NCBI RefSeq assembly: GCF_025685565.1
Contig: NZ_JAGSYE010000006.1
Span: forward strand, 62,001-126,000
Source: Granulicella aggregans
GTDB taxonomy: Bacteria > Acidobacteriota > Terriglobia > Terriglobales > Acidobacteriaceae
Length of the DNA: 64,000 nt
Direction: 5' to 3'
In this document: piece after piece, positions 55,255-62,721 of the stretch
Layout: each line of letters begins with the position of its first letter
Position numbering within the stretch: position 1 is the stretch's first letter
Translations under genes and position numbers: made by a program
Notes under the pieces: model-generated
The model's database searches: none
Told to the model about the DNA's origin: nothing
What the model saw: the letters and a program-made list of their open reading frames with translations, nothing else

Positions 55255-57042
55255 TTAGTAGCTCTTGCCTGCAAGCATCTGCAGGTGTTCGAGAATTGGT
55301 CCAAGAGCAAGCGCGGGAAAGAAAGTGAGAGCGCCCACAATGAGAATCACGCCGACCAGAAGCACCGCGAACAGCGGCGTGTTCACAGGGAAAGTTCCAG
55401 CCGAGGGCGGCACCAGTTTCTTCTGTGCGAGGTTTCCCGCGACGGCCAGCATGGGAACGATCATCAGGAAGCGCCCGACCAGCATCGCTGTGGCCAGCGA
55501 TAGGTTGTACCAGTGCGTATTCGCGTTAAGACCGGCGAACGCTGAGCCGTTGTTGCCTGTCGCCGAAGCATAGGCATAGAGAATCTCCGACAACCCGTGC
55601 GGCCCGGTGTTGTTCAGGCTCGCCAGACCCAAGTTCGGCATCAGCACCGTGACTCCGGCGAAGAGGAGCACCGAGAATGGGAAGATGAGCACGTACAGCA
55701 TCGCCATCTGCACGTCGTAGGACTCGATCTTTTTGCCCAGATACTCGGGCGTTCGGCCGACCATCAGGCCCGCGATGAAGACGGTCACCACGACGAAGAT
55801 CAACATGCCATACAGGCCAGCGCCGACGCCGCCAAAGACGATCTCGCCAAGCATGATGTTGACCATCGTGACCAGGCCGCCCAGTGGCATGAAGGAGTCA
55901 TGCATTCCATTCACGGCACCGCAGCTCGCGTCCGTTGTTGCGGTTGCGAAGAGCGCCGTGTTCGCGATGCCAAAGCGAACTTCTTTGCCCTCCATGTTGC
56001 CACCACTCTGCATCATCGATGCAGTCTGGTTGACGTTGTGCAGCAGAGGGTTCGGATGACTCTCTGCCCAGTACAGCACGAAGACTCCAGCAAGGAACAG
56101 CGCAGACATCGCGGCGAAGATGGCCCACCCATGTCCCGGTGACTTCACCATCCGGCCCAGCGTGACCGTTAGCGCCGCAGGGATGACGAAGATGGCGAAC
56201 ATCTCGAGAAAATTCGAAAGCGCGGTGGGATTTTCAAACGGATGCGCGCTATTGGCCTGGAAGAAGCCCCCGCCATTGGTGCCCAGCATTTTGATCGCCT
56301 CCTGCGAGGCGACCGGTCCCTGGGCGATGCTCTGCTTGGTCACGGTCTGCGTAATCACCTTGCCATCCGCACCTGTCGTTTGCACCTGCTGCGGCTGCAC
56401 AAGCGTCGCTGAGTCATACGGCCTGAAGTTTTGCACGACTCCCTGCGAGACGAGTGCCAGAGCGAGGATCAGGCTTCCCGGCAGCAAGACCCACAGTGTT
56501 GCGCGTGTTGTATCGACCCAGAAGTTGCCCAGCGTCTTCTTCTCGCGTCCGGCAATGCCGCGTACAAATGCGATGGCGAGAGCGATACCGACAGCGGCTG
56601 AGGCGAAGTTGTGATAGGCCAGCGTGACCATCTGGGTCAGGTAGCTCATCGTGGCTTCGGGAACGTAGGCCTGCCAGTTGGTATTGGTGGTAAACGACGC
56701 GGCCGTGTTCATCGCGAGGTCGGGCGCAACTGCGGCCAGCTTCTGCGGGTTCAGCAGCGACTGAAGCGGAAGCACCGCCTGGAGCCGCTCGATCGCATAG
56801 GTAACCATCATGGTTACAACGCTGAAGAACAGCATGGCGAGGGCGTACTCCGTCCACTTCATCTCGTGGGCTTCGTCGACGCCGGTCAGCTTGTAGATCA
56901 AACGCTCAATCGGTCTTGCGAAGAAATCGAAGAACGTCTTCTCGCGGCCAAAGACTTTGGCCATGTACTCGCCAAGCGGCTTCGCCGTGAGCGCGATCAG
57001 AGCGAAAAACAACGCTATCTGCAGCCATCCATTTGAGGTCAT
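55255..57042 (-). CDS. kdpA: potassium-transporting ATPase subunit KdpA
   Basis: 595 residues from the ATG at 57042, which shares bases with the kdpF stop (the TTG at 57045 is rejected). About ten membrane helices. Channel-like K+ filter loops: FTTNTNWQAY, GTNGGGFFQANSAHPFENP, and TTDASCGAVNGMHDSF, with ATGNNGSAFAGLN near the C-terminus. K+ enters here and passes to KdpB. Confidence 0.98.
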   Translation of the reverse strand: MTSNGWLQIALFFALIALTAKPLGEYMAKVFGREKTFFDFFARPIERLIYKLTGVDEAHEMKWTEYALAMLFFSVVTMMVTYAIERLQAVLPLQSLLNPQKLAAVAPDLAMNTAASFTTNTNWQAYVPEATMSYLTQMVTLAYHNFASAAVGIALAIAFVRGIAGREKKTLGNFWVDTTRATLWVLLPGSLILALALVSQGVVQNFRPYDSATLVQPQQVQTTGADGKVITQTVTKQSIAQGPVASQEAIKMLGTNGGGFFQANSAHPFENPTALSNFLEMFAIFVIPAALTVTLGRMVKSPGHGWAIFAAMSALFLAGVFVLYWAESHPNPLLHNVNQTASMMQSGGNMEGKEVRFGIANTALFATATTDASCGAVNGMHDSFMPLGGLVTMVNIMLGEIVFGGVGAGLYGMLIFVVVTVFIAGLMVGRTPEYLGKKIESYDVQMAMLYVLIFPFSVLLFAGVTVLMPNLGLASLNNTGPHGLSEILYAYASATGNNGSAFAGLNANTHWYNLSLATAMLVGRFLMIVPMLAVAGNLAQKKLVPPSAGTFPVNTPLFAVLLVGVILIVGALTFFPALALGPILEHLQMLAGKSY

Positions 57043-57125
57043 CAAAACTTCTCCGGACGCAGCAGCGCGAAGATAAGGTAGGCCATCAAAAGGACGATGA
57101 CCAATACAAGAAGGACTGGCTCCAT
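57042..57125 (-). CDS. kdpF: KdpF small subunit
   Basis: 27 residues, one membrane helix: MEPVLLVLVIVLLMAYLIFA then LLRPEKF, the exact KdpF hallmark LxRPExF. Start at 57125 (ATG overlapping the stop of the preceding small gene), stop TGA overlapping the kdpA ATG. Stabilises the complex. Confidence 0.92.
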   Translation of the reverse strand: MEPVLLVLVIVLLMAYLIFALLRPEKF

Positions 57126-57229
57126 CACTTGGCTGGTCCCTTCTTCGAGAGCAGACTGCAGCCCCTTACGTAGAGGACCGCGATGGCGAAGAACGCAACT
57201 CCCATCGCTATCATTCCCAGATCCCACAT
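57125..57229 (-). CDS. 34-residue membrane protein at the head of the kdp operon
   Basis: ATG at 57229, TGA at 57125-57127 sharing bases with the kdpF ATG. One hydrophobic helix (about residues 5-24) MWDLGMIAMGVAFFAIAVLY then VRGCSLL and a Lys-rich tail. AAAGGA lies nine bases before the ATG. Coupling to kdpF supports that it is translated. It may be a further small Kdp partner; not characterised as far as I know. Confidence 0.7.
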   Translation of the reverse strand: MWDLGMIAMGVAFFAIAVLYVRGCSLLSKKGPAK

Positions 57230-57347
57230 GTCCCAGGTTCCTTTCGGCGCCCCAAAGTAGCAGCACACGCACGCCCATAGGCGCGACAAAACCCATTCCA
57301 CGCTCGCTGCACTAAAGAGGCTGTAACGGAGACATAAAGAATTCGTA

Positions 57348-57380
57348 AAGGGGCCGGCCATCGCTGGCCCGTCGCCCCTT
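57348..57380 (-). terminator. hairpin between kdpE and the kdp structural genes
   Basis: A 7-bp stem (57348-57354 with 57374-57380) and an inner 5-bp stem (57356-57360 with 57365-57369). It overlaps the kdpE stop. On the minus strand the outer stem ends in CCCCTT, followed by TACG. The short T-run makes it a weak terminator; it may separate the two operons. Confidence 0.5.
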
Positions 57381-58099
57381 CAGTCCTGCGGCTTGCTCTC
57401 GTCGGCTACAGCGACGAACCGGTACCCCACCCAGGGTTCTGTTTGAATGTATATCTCTCCGCGATCTCCCAGCTTCTTGCGAAGCTGCCCGATTGCGACG
57501 CGAAGATACTCCGGTTGCGAGGTCGCATTCGCGCCCCACACCGCATTCAACAAATCGCGGTGCGAGAGCACCTTTCCCGGCGACTGCGCCATGTACAACA
57601 GCAACTCAAACTGCTTTGGCGTCAGGTGAATCTCGTTTTCCTGCACGGTTACGCGGTGCTCCGGCACGTCGATCACAAAGTCACCGACGCTAACCGACTG
57701 ACTCTTCGGCGCATCCGCAGTCTGGCGTCTCAGATGGGCGCGAATTCGTGCTTTGAGCTCCTGGATATTGAATGGTTTGGTTACGTAATCGTCGGCGCCC
57801 GCGTCGAGCGCCGCCACCTTCGCGCCCTCCTGCTCGCGAACGCTCAACACGATGATCGGAGTCTGGGCGATCGTACGTATCTCGCGGCATAGCTCCACGC
57901 CGCTCATCTCCGGCATCGATAAGTCGGTGATCACAAGGTCGGGCCGCCACTCGCGAAAGAGGATCAGCCCGTCGAGTCCATTGGACGCGGTCTTGATCTC
58001 GTATCCCTGGCTGCCGAGCGTTACCTGCAAGGTCCGCAGGATCTGGCTCTCGTCATCGATCAGGAGGAGCCTTGCGCGCTCCTGTTTGTCATTCGTCAT
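57380..58099 (-). CDS. kdpE: response regulator KdpE
   Basis: 239 residues. Receiver domain with LIDDES, the phosphorylated Asp in LVITDLSMPEMSG and Lys in DDYVTKPFN; an OmpR-type winged helix follows (about 140-230), with LTPKQFELLLYMAQSPGKVLSHRDLL and RVAIGQLRKKLG. Activates kdp genes when K+ is low. It overlaps the kdpD stop by 11 bases and lies just upstream of the structural operon. Confidence 0.96.
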   Translation of the reverse strand: MTNDKQERARLLLIDDESQILRTLQVTLGSQGYEIKTASNGLDGLILFREWRPDLVITDLSMPEMSGVELCREIRTIAQTPIIVLSVREQEGAKVAALDAGADDYVTKPFNIQELKARIRAHLRRQTADAPKSQSVSVGDFVIDVPEHRVTVQENEIHLTPKQFELLLYMAQSPGKVLSHRDLLNAVWGANATSQPEYLRVAIGQLRKKLGDRGEIYIQTEPWVGYRFVAVADESKPQD

Positions 58100-59228
58100 C
58101 GTCTTCGTCCTTCTCGGGCTGGGTCACAATGTGAACATCGACCGTGGGCACATCGCTCAGGAAGCGTTGAATCGCATAATAGTAAAAGTATTTCCGCAGA
58201 CCTTTGATCTGCGACCTGCCAAAGATCACCTGGGTGATGCGCTTCTCGCGAACCAGTTGCGCAGCCGCCAGCGGAACGCTCTTCGCCGTGACGCGCACCA
58301 CCTGCGCCTTCAGGTTTGCCGCGAACTGAACGTTATTCTCAAGCGCGCGCCTGCTCTCCTCGTCAAGTTCGCGATCGCCTTCGACGTGCAGCACATACAG
58401 CTCGCCTTCGACAGCCTCAGCCAGCCGCGCTCCACGTGCGATCAGATATCGTGCACGTGGATTGGCGCTGATGCAGACCAGCACACGCTCCCGCACCGCC
58501 CAGTTATCGCGGATGTGGTGGGCGTCCATGTAGCTCGTCAGCGTCTTGTCGACCGCCTTGCTGACGTGCTGCAGGGCAAGCTCGCGCAGAGCGATCAGAT
58601 TGCCGCGACGGAAGAAGTTCGAGAGAGAGCGCTCGACCCGCGCCACGGGATAGATGTCGCCGCGCCGCATTCTCTCCTGGAGAGCCTCAGGAGTCAGGTC
58701 CGCCATCACGACTTCATCCGCCTGCTGAATTACCCAGTCCGGCACGGTCTCGCGAATCTCGACGCCCGTCACCCGCTGGACCGTGGGAGCAACCGTTTCG
58801 ATGTGCTGGACGTTGATCGTCGAGAGCACATCGATCTTCGCCTGCAACAGCTCCTGCACATCCTGCCAGCGCTTCGCGTTGCGGCTGCCCTCGATGTTGG
58901 TGTGCGCGAGCTCATCGACGAGGACGATCTGCGGTCGTCGCGCCAGGATCGCGTCGAGGTCCATCTCGTCGAACGGAACACCGCGATATTCGATCTGCCG
59001 CCGCGGAATCACTTCCATCTTCTCAACCAGCTCAGCCGTCCGCGCCCGGCCATGCGTCTCGACGATGCCCACGACGATGTCTTCGCCGCGCTCCTTGCGC
59101 CGGATCGCCTCGCTCAACATGCTGTAGGTCTTGCCCACTCCCGGCGCGTAGCCAAGAAAAAGCTTGAGCGTCCCGCGCATCTTCTCGGGATCGGTATGGG
59201 CCAGCCACTCTTCAGGGGTCTTCGGCAT
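58089..59228 (-). CDS. kdpD: KdpD N-terminal sensor (KdpD plus USP domains) without kinase
   Basis: 379 residues. KdpD domain (about 20-230) with Walker A GYAPGVGKTYSML, Walker B IVLVDELAHTN, and a universal-stress-like domain (about 245-370). The usual membrane helices, GAF and histidine kinase (to about 890 residues) are absent and the gene stops. A separate kinase with those parts is 29 bases away on the opposite strand. Cyanobacteria are known to have short KdpD proteins of this kind. Confidence 0.93.
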   Translation of the reverse strand: MPKTPEEWLAHTDPEKMRGTLKLFLGYAPGVGKTYSMLSEAIRRKERGEDIVVGIVETHGRARTAELVEKMEVIPRRQIEYRGVPFDEMDLDAILARRPQIVLVDELAHTNIEGSRNAKRWQDVQELLQAKIDVLSTINVQHIETVAPTVQRVTGVEIRETVPDWVIQQADEVVMADLTPEALQERMRRGDIYPVARVERSLSNFFRRGNLIALRELALQHVSKAVDKTLTSYMDAHHIRDNWAVRERVLVCISANPRARYLIARGARLAEAVEGELYVLHVEGDRELDEESRRALENNVQFAANLKAQVVRVTAKSVPLAAAQLVREKRITQVIFGRSQIKGLRKYFYYYAIQRFLSDVPTVDVHIVTQPEKDEDDDE

Positions 59229-59257
59229 TCGCAGAGAACTCGAACCTTCACGCTATC

Positions 59258-60709
59258 ATGTCATCCATGCAGATGCGGTTGCTGGTCAAGGTCATCCCGT
59301 ACATCGTCTCCACCGTCATGCTCGCCCTGATCGTGTACGTCTACTTTCATCTCATTCACGTGAACACGACGACGGTTGCCTTGACCTTCATCGTCGACAT
59401 CCTCATCGTCGCGGCGTACTGGGGATTTCGTGCCTCTCTTTATACCTCTCTCGTCGCGGCGCTTTGTTTTAATTACTACTTCCTTCCACCGTTCCTTACC
59501 TTCACCGTTTCAGACTCACAGAATTGGGTCGCCCTAATCGCCTTCCTCAGCACAGGCATCATCGCCAGCAATCTCTCCGACCGGGCCCAGACTGAGACCC
59601 GCATCTCCAACAAGCGCCGCCGCGAGGCCGAGCGACTCTACGAGTTCAGCCAGCAGCTTCTGGTCGCCCCCAATGTCGTCGAGCTTGTCGGCACGGTGCC
59701 CGCCAAGCTGGTCGATATCTTCGCTCTGCGCGACGTCGCCCTCTATCTCCAGTCCCGCAACCAGACCTACCGGTCCAATCAGGAGTTCTTCAAAAACGAT
59801 CGCGAGCTCCGGGTCGCGGCCCAGGTGCAGGACCACTCCACGCGCGAAGGCAACATCACCTTCGTTCCCATTCGTCTGGGCATGCGGCCGATTGGGGCGT
59901 TCGCAATCGCCGGAACCGGGGTCTCGCGGGAGGCGCTCGACGCCATTGGCGGCCTCATCGCGATCGCTGTCGAGCGCGCCCGCGCCGTAGAGACGCTGAG
60001 CCGCAGCGAAGCGGGCCGAGAGAGCGAACGCCTGCGCAATGCCATCCTCGACTCCGTCACGCACCAGCTTCGGACGCCATTGACTTCGATCACGATGGCG
60101 ATCTCCAGCCTTCGCTCTGACCCCGATCTGAGCCCCGAAGCACGCTCGGAGATGATGATCGTCATCGACGAAGAGGCGCAGCGGCTGAACCAGCTCATCT
60201 CGCAGGCGGTGGAGATGGCGGAGCTAGACACCGACGACGTGAAGCTCGAACTCGCCCCGAGCGATATCGCCGCGCTTCTGCCCGAGGCACTGCACGAGGC
60301 CAAGATCAATCACGCGCATCATCCCGTAGAGATCCACGTTGCACCAGACCTGCCAAAGATCTGGCTTGACCACGACCGCATTGTGAAGGTACTGCTGCAC
60401 CTAATCGAGAACGCCGCGAACTATTCGCCTGCCGGAACGCCGATCATTCTGAGCGCGGAGCCGAGCGGTAAGTGTGTCGTGGTGAGCGTCGCCGACCGCG
60501 GACCAGGCATCGACGACCTCGAGCGGTTGATGATCTTCGACAAGTTCTATCGCGGCGAAAGCCAACGCTTTCGCGTTCAGGGCACCGGCATGGGATTGGC
60601 CATCGCGAAGGCCATCGTCGAAGCACACCACGGAACGATCGGCGTGACCAGCCAGCTCGGACAGGGCTCGGTCTTCTCCTTCACCTTGCCCATCAACGCA
60701 CCCGCATAG
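59258..60709 (+). CDS. KdpD C-terminal-half-like sensor histidine kinase, divergent
   Basis: 483 residues. Four membrane helices of DUF4118 type (about 10-110), a GAF region (about 130-245), then the kinase: H box SVTHQLRTPLTSI, N box LHLIENAANYSPAG, G1 VADRGPGID, G2 GTGMGLAIAKAIVEAHHG. It has exactly what the KdpD at 58089-59228 lacks. It is probably the other half of a split KdpD and phosphorylates KdpE. Starts at 59267 and 59273 are also possible. Confidence 0.9.
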   Translation: MSSMQMRLLVKVIPYIVSTVMLALIVYVYFHLIHVNTTTVALTFIVDILIVAAYWGFRASLYTSLVAALCFNYYFLPPFLTFTVSDSQNWVALIAFLSTGIIASNLSDRAQTETRISNKRRREAERLYEFSQQLLVAPNVVELVGTVPAKLVDIFALRDVALYLQSRNQTYRSNQEFFKNDRELRVAAQVQDHSTREGNITFVPIRLGMRPIGAFAIAGTGVSREALDAIGGLIAIAVERARAVETLSRSEAGRESERLRNAILDSVTHQLRTPLTSITMAISSLRSDPDLSPEARSEMMIVIDEEAQRLNQLISQAVEMAELDTDDVKLELAPSDIAALLPEALHEAKINHAHHPVEIHVAPDLPKIWLDHDRIVKVLLHLIENAANYSPAGTPIILSAEPSGKCVVVSVADRGPGIDDLERLMIFDKFYRGESQRFRVQGTGMGLAIAKAIVEAHHGTIGVTSQLGQGSVFSFTLPINAPA

Positions 60710-60732
60710 GCTTCTTACTAGCCGGCAAAGCT

Positions 60733-60776
60733 CGGGTGCCCCATCTATCGCGCCTTTGTCCCACGCGATGGAAGGG
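60733..60776. repeat. dispersed hairpin repeat (CGGGTGCCCCATC type), copy 2
   Basis: Starts with the same 13 bases as 21713-21757 and folds into a similar stem with one mismatch. It lies between the kinase and the CRTAC1 gene and may serve both as terminator. Confidence 0.65.
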
Positions 60777-60789
60777 ACGTAAAACGTCG

Positions 60790-62649
60790 CTACTCCTTCT
60801 TCGCCGCCCCGCTACCTTCAATTACCTTAAAAATCCCGTCCACACCGGGTAGCTTGATCTTCTCGACGGCACCGCTTGGCCAATGAACCTCGACTTCATC
60901 GATCGCAGTCGCATCCCCGATGCCGAAGTGCAGACGCTTGTCGCTGGTCGAAGCAAAACTGCCTCCGCTCACTACATCGCCGCGCTGCCTGAAGCTCGCA
61001 GTCTTCAGATACACCGTCGAGCCCACGGCATCGCGAGGGCTCTTAGGCCCACCGACAAGCTCCAGCTCAACCCAGTGATTCTTGTTCTCCGAGACGTTCC
61101 GAAGGAACGATGGCGTGCCATCCATATTGTTGATGATCGCGTCGATCTTGCCATCGTTGAAAAGGTCGCCGAACGCCAGGCCGCGGCCAACTCCGGTCTT
61201 CGCAAGGCTCGAGCCTTCGACCGCAGCAACCAGCTCCAGCTTGCCCTTGTCGCTGTGGAACAGCAGAGGCCGCTGCTTCCAGCTTGTGCCCCAGGGCATG
61301 TTGTCGACCTCGGGATACACGTGGCCGTTCGCCTCCAGCAGATCGAGCCAGCCATCGTTGTCGTAGTCGAAGAATGAAGTGCCCCAGCCGAGGAACGGCA
61401 CCGTCGGCTCAGCGATGCCCATCTGGTAGCTGACGTCGGTAAAGTTCGCGTCGCCATCGTTGCGATAGAGCGGCTTGTAGTCGTCTGAGAAGGTGGTGTT
61501 GTAGAGATCAACCTTGCCGTTGTGCGTCAGGTCGCCGGACGCGATGCCCATCGATGCCGTCTCGCGGCCACCCTCGTTGAGCGCGTAGCCGGACGCGAAG
61601 CTGTCATCCTCAAAGGTGCCATCGCCCTTGTTGATGTAGAGGTAGTTCGGCGTGGAGTCGTCGGCCACCAGCAGGTCGACCTTGCCATCGTTGTTCACAT
61701 CGATGAAGAGCGAGGCGAGCCCATAATACGAGGACTTCGAGTCCGCAACGCCAGCCTTCTCGCTGACATCGGTGAATGTCCCGTCGCCATTGTTATGGAA
61801 GAGATGGTCCGGCTCGCCCTTCAGACCGCGTGGGCCACACATCACCTTCACTCCGCGAAATTGGCAGAAGCTCCCGGCAACGCTCTGCGATCCGGACGCG
61901 GGCGGCTCAACCATGTCGTAGTGGACGTAGCCAGGGACGAAGAGGTCGAGCCTGCCGTCGCCGTCGTAGTCGCCCCACGTCGCAGAGGTCGACCAGTTGC
62001 CCAGCGTCACGCCCGCCTTCTCCGCAACATCCGTGAACGTCCCGTTATGGTTGTTGTGATACAGCCGGTTCTTGCCGTAGTTCGAGACGAAGATGTCTGG
62101 CCAGCCATCATTGTCGTAATCGGCAACGGCTACACCGAAGCCCCAGCGCTCATTCGTCACGCCAGCCTGATCGGCAACGTTCGTAAACGTCCCGTCGTGG
62201 TTGTTATGGAACAACGCAGCGCGCGGCGCAGGAGCCTTACCCGCCTCCGCCTCAAACGTTGAGCCGTTGACCATGTAGATATCGAGCCAGCCATCATTGT
62301 CGTAGTCCAGCAAACCAACGCCCGAGCCAACGGTCTCGATGATGAAGTGCTTCTCCGGCGTCCCCATGGTGTGGTGCCACTTCGCCAGGCCGCTCTTCTC
62401 CGCGATGTCTATGAAGATCGGAGGTCCAGACTTCACAAAGCCACCCGCGGTGATAGGACGATGCTCCGCGTCAAGCACTGCCGCATGCGCCCCGCCGGTG
62501 TTCACTCCGCCCATTGCCGCCGGCTGGCCACCCTCGGTCGGCTTCTGCTTGTCTGCCTCGGAGGTCGACTGCGCCACCGCGCTCGCTCCCATCGCAACCG
62601 CCAACGCCAATCCAGCTACCCGCACAATCCCCACCTGTTTCCCCTTCAA
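60790..62649 (-). CDS. secreted CRTAC1-like protein (FG-GAP repeats, ASPIC/UnbV)
   Basis: 619 residues. Signal peptide at residues 1-27 (ends AVAQ). Repeated DYDNDGW and DVNNDGK motifs with Asp-rich loops, each a calcium-binding FG-GAP blade of a beta-propeller, about seven in number. The C-terminal ASPIC/UnbV domain: NHWVELELVGG, AVGSTVYLK, FGIGDATAIDEVEVHWPSG. Role unknown; common in Acidobacteriota. Confidence 0.9.
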   Translation of the reverse strand: MKGKQVGIVRVAGLALAVAMGASAVAQSTSEADKQKPTEGGQPAAMGGVNTGGAHAAVLDAEHRPITAGGFVKSGPPIFIDIAEKSGLAKWHHTMGTPEKHFIIETVGSGVGLLDYDNDGWLDIYMVNGSTFEAEAGKAPAPRAALFHNNHDGTFTNVADQAGVTNERWGFGVAVADYDNDGWPDIFVSNYGKNRLYHNNHNGTFTDVAEKAGVTLGNWSTSATWGDYDGDGRLDLFVPGYVHYDMVEPPASGSQSVAGSFCQFRGVKVMCGPRGLKGEPDHLFHNNGDGTFTDVSEKAGVADSKSSYYGLASLFIDVNNDGKVDLLVADDSTPNYLYINKGDGTFEDDSFASGYALNEGGRETASMGIASGDLTHNGKVDLYNTTFSDDYKPLYRNDGDANFTDVSYQMGIAEPTVPFLGWGTSFFDYDNDGWLDLLEANGHVYPEVDNMPWGTSWKQRPLLFHSDKGKLELVAAVEGSSLAKTGVGRGLAFGDLFNDGKIDAIINNMDGTPSFLRNVSENKNHWVELELVGGPKSPRDAVGSTVYLKTASFRQRGDVVSGGSFASTSDKRLHFGIGDATAIDEVEVHWPSGAVEKIKLPGVDGIFKVIEGSGAAKKE

Positions 62650-62721
62650 CTCAAAAGCTCTCCGGCGACCACGCTACACTTCTGGTTGCAAATTCGCATC
62701 CACCCATAGGTGGAGACGGCG

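Noticed and set aside
57852..59330. 492-codon plus-strand open frame across kdpE and kdpD
   Set aside because: Antisense to two well-recognised genes, with no motif of its own.
59355..59368. TTCACGTGAAC as a second parS site
   Set aside because: Only the inner ten bases are symmetric and it lies within the kinase coding sequence; the flanking consensus bases are missing.
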